Shown here: piece by piece, positions 16,663 through 25,464 of the stretch
How positions within the stretch are numbered: position 1 is the stretch's first letter
Layout of the letters: every line of letters begins with the position of its first letter
Translations under genes and position numbers: made by a program
The notes under the pieces: generated by a model
Databases searched by the model: none
Seen by the model: only the letters and a program-made list of their open reading frames with translations
What the model was told of the DNA's origin: nothing
DNA from: Vibrio agarivorans
Lineage (GTDB): Bacteria; Pseudomonadota; Gammaproteobacteria; Enterobacterales; Vibrionaceae
Direction: 5' to 3'
DNA length: 64,000 nt
Assembly: GCF_030409635.1 (NCBI RefSeq)
Contig: NZ_JAUFQF010000004.1
Location: 1,026,241 to 1,090,240, forward strand

Positions 16663-17853
16663 ATGAGCTTTAACATTGCAATGAGTGGCCTGAACTCCAC
16701 TTCACAAGAGCTAAACACCATCAGTAACAACATCGCCAACGTTTCAACGGTTGGTTATAAATCGTCACGCGCCGAATTTGCAGCGGTAATGAACGGCGGC
16801 ATGGGTGGCGGTGTAGAAATGTCATCGGTATCTCAAAGCTTTAATGGTGCCAACATGGTGATGACAGGTCGCTCAATGGATCTGGCGATTGGTGGTAATG
16901 GCTTCTTTATGCTGGAAGGTGCAGACGGTTCAACAACATACACTCGCGCAGGTATGTTCCACCAAGACAAAGACAACTTTATCGTTAACAGCAACGGTGA
17001 CCGCCTGCAAGGCTATAACGTCGACGCTAACGGCAATGTGATGACAGGTTCAGTGGCCGACTTGCAAGTGAAAACGGGCTCAGTACCCGCAAAGGCAACG
17101 GGCAGCGTTGATTTTGCAGCCAACTTAGATGCAGGCGCTTCAGTGATTGATACCGAGGTTAATGAATTCGATCCAGAAGACAACGACAGCTACAACTCGT
17201 CTTACACCACCACCGTTTATGACTCTCTAGGTAATGAGCACACCCTAACGCAGTACTTCGTCAAAACCGACGAAAATGAGTGGGAAGTGCACTACACCAT
17301 GAACGGTGAAGTGCTTGATGAGACCACATCAATGACGTTCGATACCGACGGTAACCTAACGGCACCAACAGGCAATGTAGGCATCAACTTTGACCCAGAA
17401 AATGGCGCGTCAGCGATGTCATTCGATATCAGCATGAGCGGTACAACGCAATACGGTAGTGACTTTGCGGTATCAACCAACCGCTCTGATGGTCATACCG
17501 CAGGCGAACTGACCGGTGTAAGCATTGATGAAGATGGCTTCCTATTTGCCAACTACAGCAATGGTGAACAGATGATGCAGGGGCAAGTAGTGCTAGCGGA
17601 TTTCCCGAACAGCGGTGGTTTAGTTCAAGTGGGCTCTACGGCATGGAGCGCGACACAAGCATCAGGTCAGCCTCTGGTTGGCGCGCCAGGTACGGGCACA
17701 TTAGGCGGACTGAGCGCTGGCTATCTTGAAGAGTCAAACGTTGATCTCACAGGTGAACTTGTAGGCTTGATGACCGCTCAGCGTAACTACCAAGCCAATG
17801 CGCAATCACTATCGACTCAGCAGCAACTGACTCAAGTTCTGTTCAATCTGTAG
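16663..17853 (+). CDS. flgE: Lateral flagellar hook protein FlgE
   Basis: 396 residues. FlgE is the hook subunit. It has the N-terminal rod/hook motif (GLNSTSQELNTISNNIANVS), a beta-rich central region with RLQGYNVDANGNV, and the C-terminal helix with GLMTAQRNYQANAQSLSTQQ. A GNIGGxGFF-type motif appears as AIGGNGFFML. Export and assembly depend on FlgD and on FliK length control. Nothing abnormal is seen. Confidence 0.96.
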   Translation: MSFNIAMSGLNSTSQELNTISNNIANVSTVGYKSSRAEFAAVMNGGMGGGVEMSSVSQSFNGANMVMTGRSMDLAIGGNGFFMLEGADGSTTYTRAGMFHQDKDNFIVNSNGDRLQGYNVDANGNVMTGSVADLQVKTGSVPAKATGSVDFAANLDAGASVIDTEVNEFDPEDNDSYNSSYTTTVYDSLGNEHTLTQYFVKTDENEWEVHYTMNGEVLDETTSMTFDTDGNLTAPTGNVGINFDPENGASAMSFDISMSGTTQYGSDFAVSTNRSDGHTAGELTGVSIDEDGFLFANYSNGEQMMQGQVVLADFPNSGGLVQVGSTAWSATQASGQPLVGAPGTGTLGGLSAGYLEESNVDLTGELVGLMTAQRNYQANAQSLSTQQQLTQVLFNL

Positions 17854-17864
17854 GGCTCATCTAG

Positions 17865-18596
17865 ATGGATAAGATGATTTATACCGCTGCGTCGGGGGCA
17901 TCTCGAGTGTTTACCGCGCAGCAGATCACCACCAATAACCTGGCCAACATCAATACGCACGGCTTTCGTGCTGACATGGAGCGTGCTCAGTCGTATGCGG
18001 TTCAAGGTGCGGCGTATGACACTCGTGCACTTGTGCAGCCTCAAACCAGTGGTACACGTTTTGACCCAGCAGCCCTGCAGCAAACAGACCGAGCGTTAGA
18101 CCTTGCGATTCGTGGAGATGGTTTCTTTGCGGTGCAAACCGATGCCGGAGAGCAGGTTTACACCCGCGCAGGTAATGTTGAACGCAGCCCAGAAGGCGAT
18201 CTATTTATTAACGATATGCCACTGCTTGGCAACGATGATGCACCAATCAATGTCCCGCTCTATAGCTCTATCGAGTTTGGTGATAACGGCACGATTAGCA
18301 TCGTTCCTGAAGGGGAAGAGATCGCCATTGATGTCGGTCAGGTGAAATTAATCAACCCAGACACCACAGAGCTACAAAAGCTTTCAACGGGCTTGTTTGG
18401 TAGCCAAGAGCCCATCGCACCCGCAGAAGATGGTGAAGTGATGATGGTGTCTGGCTATCTCGAGCAGAGCAACGTGGTTGCTGTAGAAGAGATGGTCGCG
18501 TCAATGCAGCTTAGTCGTAACTTTGAGATGCAGCTAAAAATGATGCAAACCGCAGAAAAAATCGCTGAAGCGGGTAACCGCTTAGTTCGAGCGTAG
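17865..18596 (+). CDS. flgF: Lateral distal rod protein FlgF
   Basis: 243 residues. Rod protein next to FlgG, with the N-terminal helix ASGASRVFTAQQITTNNLAN, the LAIRGDGFFAVQT block and the C-terminal SNVVAVEEMVASMQLSRNFEMQ. It begins 11 bases after flgE and ends 11 bases before flgG. It is shorter than FlgG and lacks its complete C-terminal extension, which distinguishes the two. Confidence 0.95.
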   Translation: MDKMIYTAASGASRVFTAQQITTNNLANINTHGFRADMERAQSYAVQGAAYDTRALVQPQTSGTRFDPAALQQTDRALDLAIRGDGFFAVQTDAGEQVYTRAGNVERSPEGDLFINDMPLLGNDDAPINVPLYSSIEFGDNGTISIVPEGEEIAIDVGQVKLINPDTTELQKLSTGLFGSQEPIAPAEDGEVMMVSGYLEQSNVVAVEEMVASMQLSRNFEMQLKMMQTAEKIAEAGNRLVRA

Positions 18597-18607
18597 AGGA
18601 TAAATAG

Positions 18608-19393
18608 ATGAACGCAGCACTATGGATTAGTAAAACCGGTCTAGCCGCTCAAGATGCAAAAATGGCGACCATTTCTAACAACCTAGCTAACGTAAACACG
18701 GTAGGTTACAAGCGCGACCGCGTCGCATTTGAAGACTTGTTCTATCAGATTCAGCGCCAGCCAGGTGCGATGGTTGATGAAGTAAACGAACTGCCTAGCG
18801 GCATTCAGCTTGGCTCGGGTGTACGTGTTGTTGGTACACAGAAAGTGTTCACTGAAGGCATGTATCAAACCACCAATCAAAGCCTTGATGTGGCGATTGA
18901 TGGTCAGGGCTTCTTTGAGCTTGAGACAGCCGATGGTGAGCTAGCTTATACACGCAATGGTCAGTTCCACTTGAACTCGGAAGGCATGATAGTCACCGCT
19001 CAAGGCTTGCCTTTGGCTGCCAACATCCAAGTCCCAGATGATGCAGAAACGATCACGATTGGTAACGATGGCACAGTAACGGCGAAAGTCGCGAACAACG
19101 ACATTCCAGTCGATATTGGCCAAATCAACTTAGCAAACTTTATTAACCCAGCCGGCCTTGAAGCACTTGGTAGCAACATGTATCGCCAAACGGCATCAAG
19201 TGGTGAGCCAATCGATGGTATCGCAGGTGAAGGTGCATTTGGTCAGCTTAAGCAAGGGGTGTTAGAAGGCTCAAACGTGCAAGTGGTGGAAGAGATGGTC
19301 GATATGATCACCACCCAGCGCGGCTATGAGATGAACGCCAAAGCACTCTCTTCATCTGATGAGATGCTGCAATACGTTAACCAAGTTCTTTAA
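18608..19393 (+). CDS. flgG: Lateral distal rod protein FlgG
   Basis: 261 residues, the almost invariant FlgG length. It forms the distal rod that spans the periplasm. The N-terminus WISKTGLAAQDAKMATISNN and the C-terminus EGSNVQVVEEMVDMITTQRG are strongly family-like. It lies between flgF and flgH in the usual order. Confidence 0.97.
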   Translation: MNAALWISKTGLAAQDAKMATISNNLANVNTVGYKRDRVAFEDLFYQIQRQPGAMVDEVNELPSGIQLGSGVRVVGTQKVFTEGMYQTTNQSLDVAIDGQGFFELETADGELAYTRNGQFHLNSEGMIVTAQGLPLAANIQVPDDAETITIGNDGTVTAKVANNDIPVDIGQINLANFINPAGLEALGSNMYRQTASSGEPIDGIAGEGAFGQLKQGVLEGSNVQVVEEMVDMITTQRGYEMNAKALSSSDEMLQYVNQVL

Positions 19394-19413
19394 GCGGTAG
19401 GAAGGTATCACTC

Positions 19414-20091
19414 ATGCTGAGATGGCTAACACTGCTTTGTAGTGTGTGGGTATTAGCAGGCTGTGTTTCGAACAGCACGCCCTTAATCGAAGATAGACCG
19501 GCGCCAGACGATGACGTATATGCGCCGCCAGCACTGGATTATTCATTGCCAGATGCAAGCTCAGGCTCGGTGTATCGCGATGACTATATTTGGACCCTGT
19601 TCCAAGATCGCCGCGCCTATCGCGTGGGGGATATCTTAACCGTGTCGCTGGATGAAGATACGCGCTCGAGTAAGCAAGCCAACACCAACTTTGGTAAAAG
19701 CTCCTCCGCTGGGGTCTCTGGTGGTTACGACACCGGAAGTAGTGCCCGCAGTGGCTCAGGAAGCTTATCTGGCGATCGTGATTTTAATGGCGGCTCAGCC
19801 AGCTCTCAGCGTAACTCGTTGAGTGGTTCTATCACGGTTATGGTGCACGAGGTTCTGCCAAATGGTGTACTTCGCATCAAGGGAGAAAAGTGGCTGCGCC
19901 TAAATCAAGGGGATGAATTCATTCGTCTTAATGGCCTAGTGCGTGTTGATGATATCAACAACGGCAATGAAATTTCATCACAGCGAGTGGGTGATGCGCG
20001 CATTACGTATTCGCAAAGCGGCATTTTAGCTGATGCAAACGAAGCAGGTTGGTTGACCAAGCTGTTTGTGAACCCGCTGTTTCCACTGTAA
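19414..20091 (+). CDS. flgH: Lateral L-ring lipoprotein FlgH
   Basis: 225 residues. FlgH makes the outer-membrane L ring. It has a lipoprotein signal ending in the lipobox LAGC (Cys about residue 17), the family segment RRAYRVGDILTVSLDEDTRSSK, a Ser/Gly-rich stretch (about 85-125) and the C-terminal RVGDARITYSQSG block. It follows flgG by 20 bases. Confidence 0.95.
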   Translation: MLRWLTLLCSVWVLAGCVSNSTPLIEDRPAPDDDVYAPPALDYSLPDASSGSVYRDDYIWTLFQDRRAYRVGDILTVSLDEDTRSSKQANTNFGKSSSAGVSGGYDTGSSARSGSGSLSGDRDFNGGSASSQRNSLSGSITVMVHEVLPNGVLRIKGEKWLRLNQGDEFIRLNGLVRVDDINNGNEISSQRVGDARITYSQSGILADANEAGWLTKLFVNPLFPL

Positions 20092-20100
20092 GAGGCTGCA

Positions 20101-21240
20101 ATGATTAATAAAGTTATGGCTGTCGTCAGCCTCTTTCTCGTCACGGTTTTTATTATTTTCACCCATCAGGTCAAAGCGAATGACTCTTTTTCAGCGAGCG
20201 AACGTCATCTGATTGATTTAGTTGATATTCAAGGTTTGAGAGAGAACCAACTAGTGGGCTATGGCCTAGTAGTTGGCCTTGATGGCACCGGTGACCGCAA
20301 CCAAGTGAAGTTCACCAGCCAGTCGGTGACTAACATGCTGCGTCAATTCGGCTTACAGCTAGATGACAATATTGACCCTAAACTGCGCAACGTCGCGGCG
20401 GTCAGTGTACATGCATCGATTCCTCCGATGTCGGGCAAAGGCCAAACCATTGATATCACCGTATCATCGATTGGTGATGCGAAAAGCTTACGTGGCGGCT
20501 CTCTGCTGATGACACCACTGCGTGCGATTGATGGGCAGGTTTACGCTGTCGCACAAGGCAACTTGGTGGTTGGCGGGATTAAAGCAGAAGGTCGCACTGG
20601 CTCAAGCATTACGGTTAACGTCCCAACCAGTGGCCGTATTCCTTCTGGTGCGATTATCGAGCGTGAAATTCCGTCTGATTTCGTCTCTAAGCCAGTCGTG
20701 ACGCTGAACCTCTTACAACCTAACTTTACTACCGCAAGAAATATCTCGCGCACCGTTGATGAGATGTTTGGCCCAGATACCGCAGTGGCCGTGAGCCACG
20801 CTCGTATTGAACTGCAAGCCCCGGAAGATCTAGAGCAGCGTGTGATATTTATGTCGATGCTAGAAGAGATGAAAGTGGATATCGGTAGGCAGCGTGCTCG
20901 CGTGGTGTTTAATACGCGCACAGGTACGGTGGTTGTTGGTCAAGGGGTACAAATTGGCCGAGCTGCGGTCAGTCACGGCAACCTAACGGTGACGATTGGT
21001 GAATCGTTCAACGTCAGCCAACCCAATGCTTTTGCTGGGGGCAACACCGCAATCGTGCCGGAAACGGACATCGACATTACTCAAGAGGCTAACCCGATGT
21101 TCATCTGGCCGGAAGGTGTAGAGCTCGAAACTATAGTGACAGCGGTAAACAGCCTTGGTGCGTCACCGGATGACTTAATGGCAATTTTGCAGGCATTAAA
21201 TAGTGCAGGTGCACTGAATGCCGAGCTTGTGGTGATATAG
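20101..21240 (+). CDS. flgI: Lateral P-ring protein FlgI
   Basis: 379 residues with an N-terminal signal segment (about 1-26). FlgI forms the periplasmic P ring around the rod and needs the chaperone FlgA. The family signature [17 protein letters not shown] is at about residues 51-67, followed by [19 protein letters not shown] and the long conserved TGRIPSGA region. Length is normal. It follows flgH by 9 bases. Confidence 0.96.
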   Translation: MINKVMAVVSLFLVTVFIIFTHQVKANDSFSASERHLIDLVDIQGLRENQLVGYGLVVGLDGTGDRNQVKFTSQSVTNMLRQFGLQLDDNIDPKLRNVAAVSVHASIPPMSGKGQTIDITVSSIGDAKSLRGGSLLMTPLRAIDGQVYAVAQGNLVVGGIKAEGRTGSSITVNVPTSGRIPSGAIIEREIPSDFVSKPVVTLNLLQPNFTTARNISRTVDEMFGPDTAVAVSHARIELQAPEDLEQRVIFMSMLEEMKVDIGRQRARVVFNTRTGTVVVGQGVQIGRAAVSHGNLTVTIGESFNVSQPNAFAGGNTAIVPETDIDITQEANPMFIWPEGVELETIVTAVNSLGASPDDLMAILQALNSAGALNAELVVI

Positions 21241-21251
21241 GGAGCGCAGCA

Positions 21252-21812
21252 ATGAGTGTAACAATTATGCCAGTCAACCCGATGGCGCTGCAGGCGATGC
21301 CAGCCAGTGCCATGATGAATCAACCCATTGCTAAAAACAGCCTTAGCAGTGATACAAGTGCGGTGACAGCTTTTGATAGCCGTAGCTTGAATGACCTCAA
21401 GTTAGCCGATGAAAAAGAGGCACTTGAAGGCGTCGCAGAACAGTTTGAGTCGATGTTTTTACAGATGGTGCTCAAGCAGATGCGTCAAGCCAGTGAGGCC
21501 TTAAGCAATGATGAAGATAACCCACTGTTTAGTAGTCGAGAGCTAAAAACCTACCAAGAGTTCTTTGATGGTCAGATCTCAATTGAGATGGCGAAAGGCC
21601 GTTTAGGTCTCGCGGAGTCGATCGTCGAGCAGCTATCAAAAGGCTTATCGGAGTCAGCGCCGGAAATGGCTTCAAATGAATTTAAGGAAACGCCACAGAC
21701 GGTCGCTTTATATTCACAACAGCAGCAGAAACAAACGCTTGCAGAACAACAATCCACGCGAGCATTCCAGCAACCGTTACTGCTTGTGAATGATAAGGAG
21801 TCAACATTATGA
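21252..21812 (+). CDS. flgJ: Lateral rod cap protein FlgJ, without muramidase domain
   Basis: 186 residues. The N-terminal rod-cap domain is present (EGVAEQFESMFLQMVLKQMRQASEAL, about 58-83, and KTYQEFFDGQISIEMAKGRLGLAESIVEQL). Polar and enterobacterial FlgJ proteins of about 310 residues carry a C-terminal peptidoglycan hydrolase; here only a Gln-rich tail follows. Either rod passage through peptidoglycan relies on a separate enzyme, or on one shared with the polar system. It overlaps flgK by 4 bases. Confidence 0.93.
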   Translation: MSVTIMPVNPMALQAMPASAMMNQPIAKNSLSSDTSAVTAFDSRSLNDLKLADEKEALEGVAEQFESMFLQMVLKQMRQASEALSNDEDNPLFSSRELKTYQEFFDGQISIEMAKGRLGLAESIVEQLSKGLSESAPEMASNEFKETPQTVALYSQQQQKQTLAEQQSTRAFQQPLLLVNDKESTL

Positions 21813-23182
21813 GTTTGATGAACATTGGTTTATCCGGTGTGACCGCAAGCCAAATGGGTATGAATGTCACGGCGCAAAACGTTGCCAACATCAATACTCC
21901 TGGCTATAGCCGCCAACAAGCCGTATTTGGCACAGTTGGCCCAAAAGGCATGGGCGAGGCGGGTAATGGCGTGAGCGTCAATAGTATTCGCCGCATCACT
22001 GACCAATACCAAACCAATCAACTGTTCCGTGCTAGCTCAATGATTGGCTCAACGTCGACTTCAGCACAGCAACTGCAACGTCTAGAGAATTTATTGTCTG
22101 CGGACTCGATGGATTTAGATCAAGGCTTTAATAGCTTCTTCTCTGCAATGAACGGTGCGAGCGTGTCGCCTTATGGCTCAGCACATCGCATGCAAATCAT
22201 CAGTGAAGCAGAGGCGTTAGCAAATCGCTTTAATCAGCTGAGCAGCTCGCTAGACGGTCAATATTCCGATCTTAACGAGCAGCGCAGCAGTGCGGTATCA
22301 CAAGCCAATAGCCTGCTTAACAACATCAACAAGCTCAATGAAGAGATCCGTAAGGGCGAAGCCAACGGTGCGAACACTTCTGCACTGCAAGATGAGCGTG
22401 ACGTGTTGATCACTGAGTTGTCTGAGATTGTTGAAGTGCGCGTAACGGATGCAGGCGATGGCACCCTAGATCTCTCACTGCCAAATGGTCAGCCGTTGCT
22501 GAGCGGTAATCAAGTCGCTCAGTTTGGTCTGCAAACCGACCCGAATAACCCGCAAAGTAAAGTGTTGAGCCTGAGCTTCAACGGCCAAGACTTTCCAATC
22601 GGCTCTGATATCGGTGGCAAACTAGGGGCGCTGGATGATTACGAGCACGACGTACTTAAGCCGTCGATGGAAGTGATCAACGATATTGCATTGGAGTTTG
22701 CCACTGCGTTTAACGATCAGCTCGCTGAAGGTTTTGACCTTGAAGGCAATGCAGGTAAGCCACTGTTTACCTTTGACCCAGGCAACCCAGCCGCCACCTT
22801 GTCGATTGACCCTGATTTCAGACCAGAAGATCTCGCTCTTTCGGGTGATGGTACACCAGGCGACAACGGCAACTTACTCAAGCTGATCGAAATCCAAGAG
22901 CGTGAATTTGATATTGGCCATTTAGGCACACAAACACTCGGCGGTGCGTTTAGCTCGTTAGTGGGCGATGTGGCGGTGAAATCTCGCCAGGCACAGTCTG
23001 ATTATCAAGCCGCGGGTAATATTTACGTACAAGCCACAGTCGAAAAATCGGGCACGAGTGGCGTCAATATGGATGAGGAAGCGGTCAATCTGATGAAATA
23101 TCAGCAAGCCTACCAAGCCAACTTGCAGGTGATCAGCACCGCAAACCAAACCTTTGCTTCTGTAATGCAGCTGTTTTACTAA
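21809..23182 (+). CDS. flgK: Lateral hook-associated protein FlgK
   Basis: 457 residues. FlgK (HAP1) is the first hook-filament junction protein. The N-terminus MNIGLSGVTASQMGMNVTAQ and the C-terminus GVNMDEEAVNLMKYQQAYQA are typical, and the middle contains long helical stretches (LNEQRSSAVSQANSLLNNIN). It is likely chaperoned by FlgN. It is followed by flgL after 9 bases. Confidence 0.95.
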   Translation: MSLMNIGLSGVTASQMGMNVTAQNVANINTPGYSRQQAVFGTVGPKGMGEAGNGVSVNSIRRITDQYQTNQLFRASSMIGSTSTSAQQLQRLENLLSADSMDLDQGFNSFFSAMNGASVSPYGSAHRMQIISEAEALANRFNQLSSSLDGQYSDLNEQRSSAVSQANSLLNNINKLNEEIRKGEANGANTSALQDERDVLITELSEIVEVRVTDAGDGTLDLSLPNGQPLLSGNQVAQFGLQTDPNNPQSKVLSLSFNGQDFPIGSDIGGKLGALDDYEHDVLKPSMEVINDIALEFATAFNDQLAEGFDLEGNAGKPLFTFDPGNPAATLSIDPDFRPEDLALSGDGTPGDNGNLLKLIEIQEREFDIGHLGTQTLGGAFSSLVGDVAVKSRQAQSDYQAAGNIYVQATVEKSGTSGVNMDEEAVNLMKYQQAYQANLQVISTANQTFASVMQLFY

Positions 23183-23191
23183 GGAAAACTC

Positions 23192-24097
23192 ATGCGTGTA
23201 AGTACTAATCAATACAGCCAAATGATGTCTTCAAGCCTTAACAACAACTCGTTAGGCTTGAACAAACTGATGCAGCAGATGGCGACGGGTAAGCGTGTGT
23301 TATTGCCGTCGGATGACCCAATGGCTGCGACGCGAGTGATGAGCTTGGGCCGTCAACAAGCAGCGATTAGCCAATACCAAAGCAATATCGATTCTGCTGA
23401 TTTGGCGCTGAAAAGCCAAGAGACGTACCTTTCGAATTCTGTAGATGTAATGCAGCAAATTCGCGACTTGATGTTGTGGGCAGGTAACGACACCAATGGT
23501 GTTGATGAGCGTGAAGCAATCGCAAGTGAACTTGAACAGCTGCAAGACACGCTGGTATCGCTCATCAATGCCAAAGATGAGAATGGCAAATATATCTTCT
23601 CAGGCAACGAAGTGAACACTAAGCCACTTGAGAAAGATGAAGACGGTAATTGGGTCTACAACGGAGACTCAGGCGTACGTGAGGTGGTGATTGGCGATGG
23701 TGTGACAGTGAAGCTAAATGTTAATGCTGGCGATATGTTCTTCTCTGGTGACAGCAACCTATTCAATCAGATTGATGCTTTGGTAGAAGAGTTACGTGAT
23801 CCAGATTTTTCTGCAGGTGATAGCGATATTATCGAGCAGAGCGTAAAAATGCTCGATGATGCATTAGGTAAGGTCACCGGTGAAATCACCAATTTAGGTG
23901 TGCGCCAAAACACTATTATGACGATGTCAGATGGTCACAGTGAAGTGGAGCTATTCAACAATCATCTGATTGGTCAGCTAGAAGATCTAGATTATGCCGA
24001 CGCCATGATTGAGTTCAATAACTATCTGTTGGCACTGCAAGCGACACAAGCGACTTATATGAAAACGGCGAACATGTCGCTGTTTAGCATGATGTAA
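23192..24097 (+). CDS. flgL: Lateral hook-associated protein FlgL
   Basis: 301 residues. FlgL (HAP3) is the second junction protein, between FlgK and the flagellin filament. It has the flagellin-like N-terminus (LNKLMQQMATGKRVLLPSDD), an internal GKYIFSGNEV block and the C-terminal helix ALQATQATYMKTANMSLFSM. It closes the flgB-L operon; lafW begins 53 bases later. Confidence 0.95.
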   Translation: MRVSTNQYSQMMSSSLNNNSLGLNKLMQQMATGKRVLLPSDDPMAATRVMSLGRQQAAISQYQSNIDSADLALKSQETYLSNSVDVMQQIRDLMLWAGNDTNGVDEREAIASELEQLQDTLVSLINAKDENGKYIFSGNEVNTKPLEKDEDGNWVYNGDSGVREVVIGDGVTVKLNVNAGDMFFSGDSNLFNQIDALVEELRDPDFSAGDSDIIEQSVKMLDDALGKVTGEITNLGVRQNTIMTMSDGHSEVELFNNHLIGQLEDLDYADAMIEFNNYLLALQATQATYMKTANMSLFSMM

Positions 24098-24150
24098 CCC
24101 AAGACATTATTCACTAGAAAAACAGCAATAAGATAGGTAGATAAATCACT

Positions 24151-25206
24151 ATGGTTTCTCAAATTAGCGATTTAAGATCAGCATCGGCGGGTAATAATCA
24201 TCAACCGAGTGTGATTGCCAAACGCGCAGAGCAAACAAGCTCGGTTGCAGAGAGTCGCCAACGCGATCCCATTCGCCTATCTCGCACCCTAACGCCGGAG
24301 CACACTCGCCAACAGAGCTTGCTTCAGCGTGCGCAGCAGCAATTGGCTTCAGCGCAAGTTGCCGAGCAAAGCTTGATGGACATAGGTAAAGGGCTGACTG
24401 AGCTTAATAAGCGATTAAGTCATGCCGCGCGTTCTTCTCAGGCTTCGCATCAGCTGCAAACCCATATTGAAAAACTCACGACGAGTTTAGAAAACAGCTA
24501 CGAAAATGCAAAATATCAGGGGCAATCGTTAATAAGCCGCCAGCTCAAGCCTATCTACCATGGTGAAGCCCAAACCACTTTTAAGATGAAGGGCTTGGAT
24601 ACGCAGCGTGTGGTGGGCCGAGATGAAATGTTGGTTTTTAATCTTGGTAAAGGCGGAGCCAGTGCCGTTCCAGTAAAAATCCCGGCTAATGCCAGCCCAG
24701 AAAAGCAAGCGCAGCAGTTTCGTCATGCGTTTAACGAGCATGGTATTGGTGTCGGTTTAGACAGGCAGCGCCAATTGGTCTTTAGTGCCAATGAAGGTGA
24801 CTGGGAGCGCCTGCAGCAGAGCTTAAAGGTGACAGGCCAAGGGGAACGATTCCCTGCCGGTAAAGCCAATCGAGCTCGAGTTGAAACCACTCAGCTGCGT
24901 TTTGAGCCAACCAAACTTAAGACCGATCGCCAAGCGTTGAGCAATAGTCAAAAAGAAACCAAGCAGCTAATTCAACAGGTGAAAGCCAGTGTACAAGAGC
25001 TGCGTGATTATCGCCGCAACATCAATGAGAAGATGTCGAGCATCAGTAACCAGCACGCGATGTTGTCTGATTTGTCTTTAGAATCAGCACAACAAGACCT
25101 TGCTAGCATTCTACCAGTCGAGATGAGCTTTACTCAGGTGTATCGCAATATTCAAATGCAGGCTAATGTGCACCGTCATACTGTCGTGGCATTGCTCTCT
25201 CGCTAA
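24151..25206 (+). CDS. lafW: LafW-like flagellin-related protein of unknown role
   Basis: 351 residues without a recognised enzymatic domain. Residues about 50-135 and 255-345 form long Gln/Ser/Ala-rich coiled-coil-like helices, the layout of flagellin and HAP proteins. They bracket a central globular part (about 145-235) with FKMKGLDTQRVVGRDEMLVF. The C-terminus SFTQVYRNIQMQANVHRHTV resembles the packing helix of filament proteins. Lateral systems of Aeromonas and Escherichia coli Flag-2 carry a similarly placed gene called lafW, annotated as a hook-associated protein. The name is given on position and architecture. It has its own strong terminator and no lipoprotein or Sec signal. Confidence 0.6.
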   Translation: MVSQISDLRSASAGNNHQPSVIAKRAEQTSSVAESRQRDPIRLSRTLTPEHTRQQSLLQRAQQQLASAQVAEQSLMDIGKGLTELNKRLSHAARSSQASHQLQTHIEKLTTSLENSYENAKYQGQSLISRQLKPIYHGEAQTTFKMKGLDTQRVVGRDEMLVFNLGKGGASAVPVKIPANASPEKQAQQFRHAFNEHGIGVGLDRQRQLVFSANEGDWERLQQSLKVTGQGERFPAGKANRARVETTQLRFEPTKLKTDRQALSNSQKETKQLIQQVKASVQELRDYRRNINEKMSSISNQHAMLSDLSLESAQQDLASILPVEMSFTQVYRNIQMQANVHRHTVVALLSR

Positions 25207-25230
25207 CTGGATAACCAAACGAATAATCAT

Positions 25231-25258
25231 AAAAGCCCTCACTATTGAGGGCTTTTTT
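25231..25258 (+). terminator. Intrinsic terminator after lafW
   Basis: Arms AAAAGCCCTC and GAGGGCTTTTTT around a short ACTATT loop, with a T-run at the end, 25 bases after the lafW stop. It is a standard intrinsic terminator that ends the flgB-L-lafW transcript. Confidence 0.88.
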
Positions 25259-25300
25259 AGAGATATTGAACTACCAGAACCAAAGACAGAACTCAAAAAT

Positions 25301-25396
25301 ACCGTCACCCTGAACTTGTTTCAGGGCCTACTCCCAACACGCGAAACAGCCTGAGACTCCCTCAGCAAGATACTGAGCCAAGCTCAGCATGACGGT
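25301..25396. repeat. REP-like palindromic pair upstream of lafZ
   Basis: Two imperfect palindromes in inverted arrangement, with ends ACCGTCA (25301-25307) and TGACGGT (25390-25396). The left unit contains CCCTGAAC...GTTTCAGGG and ends in CTAC (GTAG on the other strand); the right one contains ACTGAGCCAAGCTCAGCATGAC. The same unit family recurs at 27393-27480 and 45084-45176. The element ends 2 bases before an in-frame ATG at 25399. Confidence 0.8.
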
Positions 25397-25464
25397 AGAT
25401 GTCAGAGCTCTCGCTCAGAAGTGATGAGCTTTATCCGCGACTTATTAATATAGCGAGGCAACCC

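Noticed and set aside
25399..25464. Earlier start for lafZ
   Set aside because: The ATG adjoins a repeat end and has no ribosome site, while 25465 has GAGGC upstream.
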